Source: Bacillota bacterium
GTDB taxonomy: Bacteria; Bacillota; Clostridia; Clostridiales; Clostridiaceae
NCBI GenBank assembly: GCA_023440105.1
Contig: JAEXSY010000470.1
Coordinates: 1 to 8,906 of the forward strand
Length of the DNA: 8,906 nt
Direction of reading: 5' to 3'
The notes beneath the pieces are model-generated. The model worked only from the letters and a program-made list of their open reading frames with translations, searched no databases and was not told the origin of the DNA. Shown in pieces: positions 6,001 to 8,906 of this stretch. A program made the position numbers and the translations under genes. The stretch's first letter is position 1. Every line of letters begins with the position of its first letter.

Positions 6001-6756
6001 TTAGTTAAAAGAATGCAGATTATCTCTGATAAATTAGAAGCACAGGGAAATGTAGATGTAAAAACTCTCAGTAAGGAATTAAAGGTAACGGAAAAAACCA
6101 TAAGACAGGACCTTATAAAAATGGAGAAGATGGGCTTATTAGAAAGAGTCCACGGAGGTGCTGTTTTAAAGGTTGATAATAACAGTATATTTCCTGTAAA
6201 GGACAGAAGAAAAATGCATACGGTGGAAAAGGAGCTAATAGCAAAAGCTGCGGAGGAGTGTATTCAGGATGGAGATATAATTATTTTAGATAATGGAACC
6301 ACCACCTTGGAGCTTGCTAAGCTTATTAAGAAGAAGAGAATTATAGTGATAACTAACGATGCTTTAATTGCTAATGAGCTCTTGTTTTGCGAAAATATAA
6401 CCCTTTATGTTACTGGCGGAAGGCTAAAAAGAGACAGTAATTACTCCTTCATAGGTCCAGATACAGAAAGGATGCTCCGTTATTATAATGCAAACAAGTT
6501 ATTTTTAGGTACCAGCTCTATAAACTTTGAACAGGGGCTTATGACCTTTGCCTCAGAGGAAGCAGAGGTGAAAAAAGCAATGATTAAGTCTGCTAAGGAG
6601 GTTATAGCTTTAGTGGATTACACAAAGTTCAACAAGCTTGCCTTTGTTACCTTTGCAGATATCCATGATATTAACACCATCATAACCGATAGCAGAATAT
6701 CCAAAGAAGAGATAAAAAGATTTGAAGATGAAGGAATAGCGGTAAAGGTAGTTTAA
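5998..6756 (+). CDS. DeoR-family transcriptional regulator
   Basis: A 252-residue regulator of the usual DeoR length and layout. The N-terminal winged helix-turn-helix covers about 1-57, with VDVKTLSKELKVTEKTIRQDL and the family wing motif ERVHGGAV (49-56). The C-terminal sensor domain (about 75-235) contains DNGTTTLELA (98-107), VTGGRLKRD, FIGPDTERML and the SEEAEVKKAMI motif (187-196), which in this family bind phosphorylated sugars or sugar alcohols; D207 and K210 (VDYTKF) also fit. Such proteins repress sugar operons, often including their own gene. Here there is no sugar operon on the same strand. The only sugar-linked neighbour is the convergent epimerase-like gene, so the target is unknown. 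A housekeeping-type promoter lies about 70 bp upstream and a strong hairpin follows 48 bp after the stop. It is complete with no visible defect. Confidence 0.93.
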   Translation: MLVKRMQIISDKLEAQGNVDVKTLSKELKVTEKTIRQDLIKMEKMGLLERVHGGAVLKVDNNSIFPVKDRRKMHTVEKELIAKAAEECIQDGDIIILDNGTTTLELAKLIKKKRIIVITNDALIANELLFCENITLYVTGGRLKRDSNYSFIGPDTERMLRYYNANKLFLGTSSINFEQGLMTFASEEAEVKKAMIKSAKEVIALVDYTKFNKLAFVTFADIHDINTIITDSRISKEEIKRFEDEGIAVKVV

Positions 6757-6804
6757 AGTAGTGGTTTTTATAGAGACATGAGACTGCATATTAGAAATAT
6801 AAGC

Positions 6805-6851
6805 TTTTTGAACCTCTCGTGACGGAAAATCACGAGAGGTTCAAAAATTTT
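6805..6851. terminator. Long perfect hairpin between convergent genes (probable terminator)
   Basis: Arms 6805-6822 (TTTTTGAACCTCTCGTGA) and 6830-6847 form a perfect 18-bp stem with a 7-nt loop CGGAAAA. It lies between the ends of the DeoR-type gene (+) and the epimerase-like gene (-), where a shared terminator is expected. The flanking bases are T before and A after on the plus strand, the reverse of the classical A-stem-T layout, so the A/T bases extend the stem. TTTT (6848-6851) follows on the plus strand; on the minus strand no U-run follows. Confidence 0.7.
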
Positions 6852-6926
6852 ACTTACATTGCTCTTTATAAGCAACTTGAGTTTTAATTGATGGAAGAGC
6901 TAATAGAGATAGAGCTCTCCTGTGCA

Positions 6927-7799
6927 CTAATCTATCGTTAGAGTATAGCCAATAGTGAAGGTTTTACCTTTTTCTAAGGAGATGCTTCCTTCCTTGTCCT
7001 TCAGCTCTCCTGTGAAGTCCGCATAGTCGGCGTGACCCTGCCAGGGCTCTAAGCATATAAAGGGAGCCCCTTCTTTTTTTGTCCAGACTCCTAAGTATGG
7101 GAATTCTGAAAAGTCCATGGTTACTCCTCTGTCGTGATCCCAGCTTTTAATAGCTATGGTAGAGGATTTCATCTCTGAAAATACTAGAGCGTCCTCCTGA
7201 AAAAGCTCTAATCTTAAAGGGATGTAATCCATATCCTTGCCAAAGTTCTGCTTTTCTCTTTTGAAATAGCCTTCAGGGGTAATTAGCATCAGATCTATGT
7301 CTTCTGATTTATTGAAAACTATGCTGTAATCCTCTAGAGACTCTTCAGGGAAGAGAGGACACATAAAGGCAGGATGTCCACCTATAGAGAAGTGAATTGT
7401 CCCATCGTCCAGGTTTTCTATCTTGTAATCCACCCTTATTTCATTCCCTTTTAAAGTATAGGTTAAGGTAAGAGCAAACTTAAAAGGATAAATCTTTAAG
7501 GTTTCTTCGCTATATCTTAAGGTAAAGGCTATGGAGGAGTCGGACTTTTCAGCCTCGAATTCCTGAAGCCTTGCAAAGCCGTGTTGCTTTAAGGGGTAGG
7601 TTTTTCCTTCATGGCGATATTCGTTGTTAATAACCTTGCCTATGGTAGGGAAAAGCACTGGGGAATGATAGCTCCAATATTCTGGGTCTCCCTTCCATAA
7701 ATATTCTAGGTCGTCCTTCTTACTTTTAATTGAAGTAAGCTCTCCACCTTGTGAACGGAAGGTAAGAACAAGCTTTTGATTTTCTAGGGTGTAATCCAT
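6927..7799 (-). CDS. Aldose 1-epimerase (mutarotase)-family protein, LacX-like
   Basis: A 290-residue cytosolic protein of the galactose mutarotase fold, built of beta strands. Candidate active-site residues are visible: H73 in LKQHGFAR, H142 in SIGGHPAF and E251 in CLEPWQGHAD, matching the two histidines and the catalytic glutamate of the family. The opening YTLENQKLVLTFRSQGGELTSI and the YLWKGDPEYW segment (about 33-42) are typical of the LacX-like subgroup, somewhat shorter than classical GalM. Enzymes of this fold interconvert alpha and beta anomers of hexoses; the exact sugar, or sugar phosphate, cannot be told from sequence alone. ATG 7799 is preceded by AAGGAGAGG. It stands alone on the minus strand, converging with the DeoR-type regulator and diverging from the lysozyme gene. 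No defects seen. Confidence 0.9.
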   Translation of the reverse strand: MDYTLENQKLVLTFRSQGGELTSIKSKKDDLEYLWKGDPEYWSYHSPVLFPTIGKVINNEYRHEGKTYPLKQHGFARLQEFEAEKSDSSIAFTLRYSEETLKIYPFKFALTLTYTLKGNEIRVDYKIENLDDGTIHFSIGGHPAFMCPLFPEESLEDYSIVFNKSEDIDLMLITPEGYFKREKQNFGKDMDYIPLRLELFQEDALVFSEMKSSTIAIKSWDHDRGVTMDFSEFPYLGVWTKKEGAPFICLEPWQGHADYADFTGELKDKEGSISLEKGKTFTIGYTLTID

Positions 7800-7875
7800 G
7801 TTAATCCTCTCCTTGTTGATAATTAGCTTTCATAAGCTTTTTCTATAGCTCTTATTAACAGCTGCAATAACTATC

Positions 7876-7904
7876 ATTATATTATAATGGAATATTCTTT
7901 TCGA
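7876..7904 (-). promoter_or_regulatory. Probable promoter of the epimerase-like gene
   Basis: On the minus strand TCGAAA (7904-7899) and TATAAT (7881-7876) are 17 bp apart, and a second TATAAT overlaps at 7886-7881. Transcription would start about 70 nt before ATG 7799. The -10 is perfect and the -35 fair. Confidence 0.45.
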
Positions 7905-8031
7905 TAAATATTTTGTTAATATGAAAAATAGTTGTGAAAACATAATTGCTATAACAATTAATAAACATACACAATACTACAAAATAAATTATATTTTATA
8001 TAAATATGTTTTTAATTGAATAATTTTTAAA

Positions 8032-8037
8032 TATAAT
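8032..8037 (+). promoter_or_regulatory. Possible -10 element of the lysozyme gene
   Basis: A perfect TATAAT 46 bp before ATG 8083 in a very AT-rich stretch. No good -35 is found at 16-18 bp; the TTGAAT at 8016 is too close. The rest of the spacer 7905-8031 shows only AT-rich sequence without a clear signal. Confidence 0.35.
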
Positions 8038-8059
8038 GTTAATAAAGGGTTTGTTATTT

Positions 8060-8083
8060 ATGAAAGTTATTGGTGATTATTAA
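8060..8083 (+). other. Seven-codon leader ORF overlapping the lysozyme start (TAATG)
   Basis: ATG 8060 opens a short frame MKVIGDY whose stop TAA (8081-8083) overlaps ATG 8083 of the next gene as TAATG. AAAGGG lies upstream at 8044-8049. It may be chance in AT-rich DNA, but the stop-start overlap would permit translational coupling. Confidence 0.25.
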
Positions 8084-8906
8084 TGAAAAAGGAGGGATTT
8101 GCTATAAAAAGATTTAGAATTACTGCATCTATAGCTGCAGGGATTTTTATCTTTTCTATAGGAGCTGTGAATGTTCAGGCAAAGGAAGAAAACAGCATAC
8201 AAATAGAAGAAAACAATGGCCCAGAGCTTAACGAACAGGAAGTTCCTGAGTCTGATGCAGCAAATGACGGTGAATTAGTAGAAGAGGAGGCCTTGGAATT
8301 ATCAGGGGAGAATGATGATCCTCAAAATGGACGAGCTTCTGGATATCCCTCAACGGGCTTTTATGATGAATCTGATCTGATTAAGGAGAATGGACAAGCT
8401 AATCAGTCTGACGTCTATTCTATAGCTGGTGGCAGCCTTACAGGTAAGGAGTATACCCATAACAGCCGCTTTGATAATGCTGAGCTTTTACATGGAATTG
8501 ATGTATCTTCGCATCAGGACACCATAGATTGGGATGCAGTAAAGGAATCAGGTATTGACTTTGTTATTTTAAGAGCAGGCTATAGAGGCTATGGAGGCAG
8601 TGGAAGCTATAACAAGGATACAAAATTTGAGGAAAATATAAAGGCAGCTCGAGATAGGGGAATAGATGTAGGAGCCTACTTTTTTTCTCAGGCAATAAGC
8701 AAGGAAGAAGCAGTAGAGGAATCTAAATATCTTTTAAGCCTTGTGGAAGGATATGAATTTGAGCTTCCTTTAGTTATGGACTTTGAATATGCTTCTGACA
8801 AAAATGGGAATATAGGAAGACTTTATGAGGCAAAGCTCACAAGGGAGGAAGCTACGGAGGTAGTATCAACCTTCTGTGATACTATTGAAGCTAATGGCTA
8901 CACAGC
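8083..8906 (+). CDS. Secreted GH25 lysozyme-like muramidase (C-terminal part missing)
   Basis: From ATG 8083 the frame stays open to the right edge, 274 codons. Residues 1-33 form a signal peptide: positive start (AIKRFR), hydrophobic core (ASIAAGIFIFSIGAV) and a likely signal-peptidase I site VQA-K after A33. Residues 34-125 are a low-complexity acidic, probably disordered linker rich in E, N and D. The GH25 domain starts near 137 with HGIDVSSHQDTIDWDAVK; D140, and D233 and E235 in LVMDFEY, are the conserved catalytic acids. GH25 enzymes cleave the N-acetylmuramic acid-N-acetylglucosamine bond of peptidoglycan outside the cell, in wall turnover, spore processes or against competitors. No phage genes are nearby, so a host autolysin is likelier than a prophage endolysin, and the signal peptide agrees. 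The strongest ribosome binding site lies inside the frame before an ATA codon, so the true start is uncertain. Confidence 0.92.
   Translation, partial: MKKEGFAIKRFRITASIAAGIFIFSIGAVNVQAKEENSIQIEENNGPELNEQEVPESDAANDGELVEEEALELSGENDDPQNGRASGYPSTGFYDESDLIKENGQANQSDVYSIAGGSLTGKEYTHNSRFDNAELLHGIDVSSHQDTIDWDAVKESGIDFVILRAGYRGYGGSGSYNKDTKFEENIKAARDRGIDVGAYFFSQAISKEEAVEESKYLLSLVEGYEFELPLVMDFEYASDKNGNIGRLYEAKLTREEATEVVSTFCDTIEANGYT

Noticed and set aside
8083..8906. GH25 gene as a prophage endolysin
   Set aside because: It has a classical signal peptide and acidic linker and no holin or other phage gene is near, so a host wall enzyme is more likely.

Overview
The window looks like chromosome from a low-GC anaerobic Bacillota, most likely Clostridium or a close relative. 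The evidence is strong A+T bias, AGGAGG-type ribosome binding sites, TTG/GTG starts as options, and the enzyme pair 4-hydroxybutyryl-CoA dehydratase plus 4-hydroxybutyrate CoA-transferase. No rRNA, tRNA, insertion sequence or CRISPR array is visible.

Left half (1-5711): a compact catabolic module around a PAS-AAA+-Fis sigma-54 activator gene (about 1149-2552, + strand). To its left, on the minus strand, lies a three-gene operon: a NifU C-terminal-domain Fe-S scaffold (693-986), a small cysteine-rich CGGC protein (452-709, overlapping the previous gene by 17 bp) and a GntP-type permease (starting at 394 and running off the left edge). To its right, on the plus strand, are abfD (2803-4254) and abfT (4351-5655). 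Both flanking operons begin with an almost identical -24/-12 (sigma-54) promoter: complement 1019-1039 and 2718-2738. I infer that the activator between them switches both on together. A coherent model is: the permease imports 4-hydroxybutyrate or a related short acid, AbfT activates it to the CoA ester, and AbfD, a [4Fe-4S]/FAD enzyme, dehydrates it to crotonyl-CoA. The NifU-like and CGGC proteins could serve Fe-S assembly for AbfD. An 18-bp hairpin sits between abfD and abfT, three 13-bp direct repeats upstream of the abfD promoter are candidate activator sites, and a hairpin at 5673-5711 probably ends the operon.

Right half (5712-8906): apparently unrelated single genes. A DeoR-family regulator (5998-6756, +) is followed by a long perfect hairpin (6805-6847) that separates it from a convergent aldose-1-epimerase-like gene (6927-7799, -). 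A 283-bp AT-rich divergent spacer then leads to a secreted GH25 lysozyme-like protein (8083 to the right edge, incomplete), whose start region is unusual.

The most interesting part is the sigma-54-controlled divergent regulon that links Fe-S scaffold, CGGC protein and permease to AbfD/AbfT.
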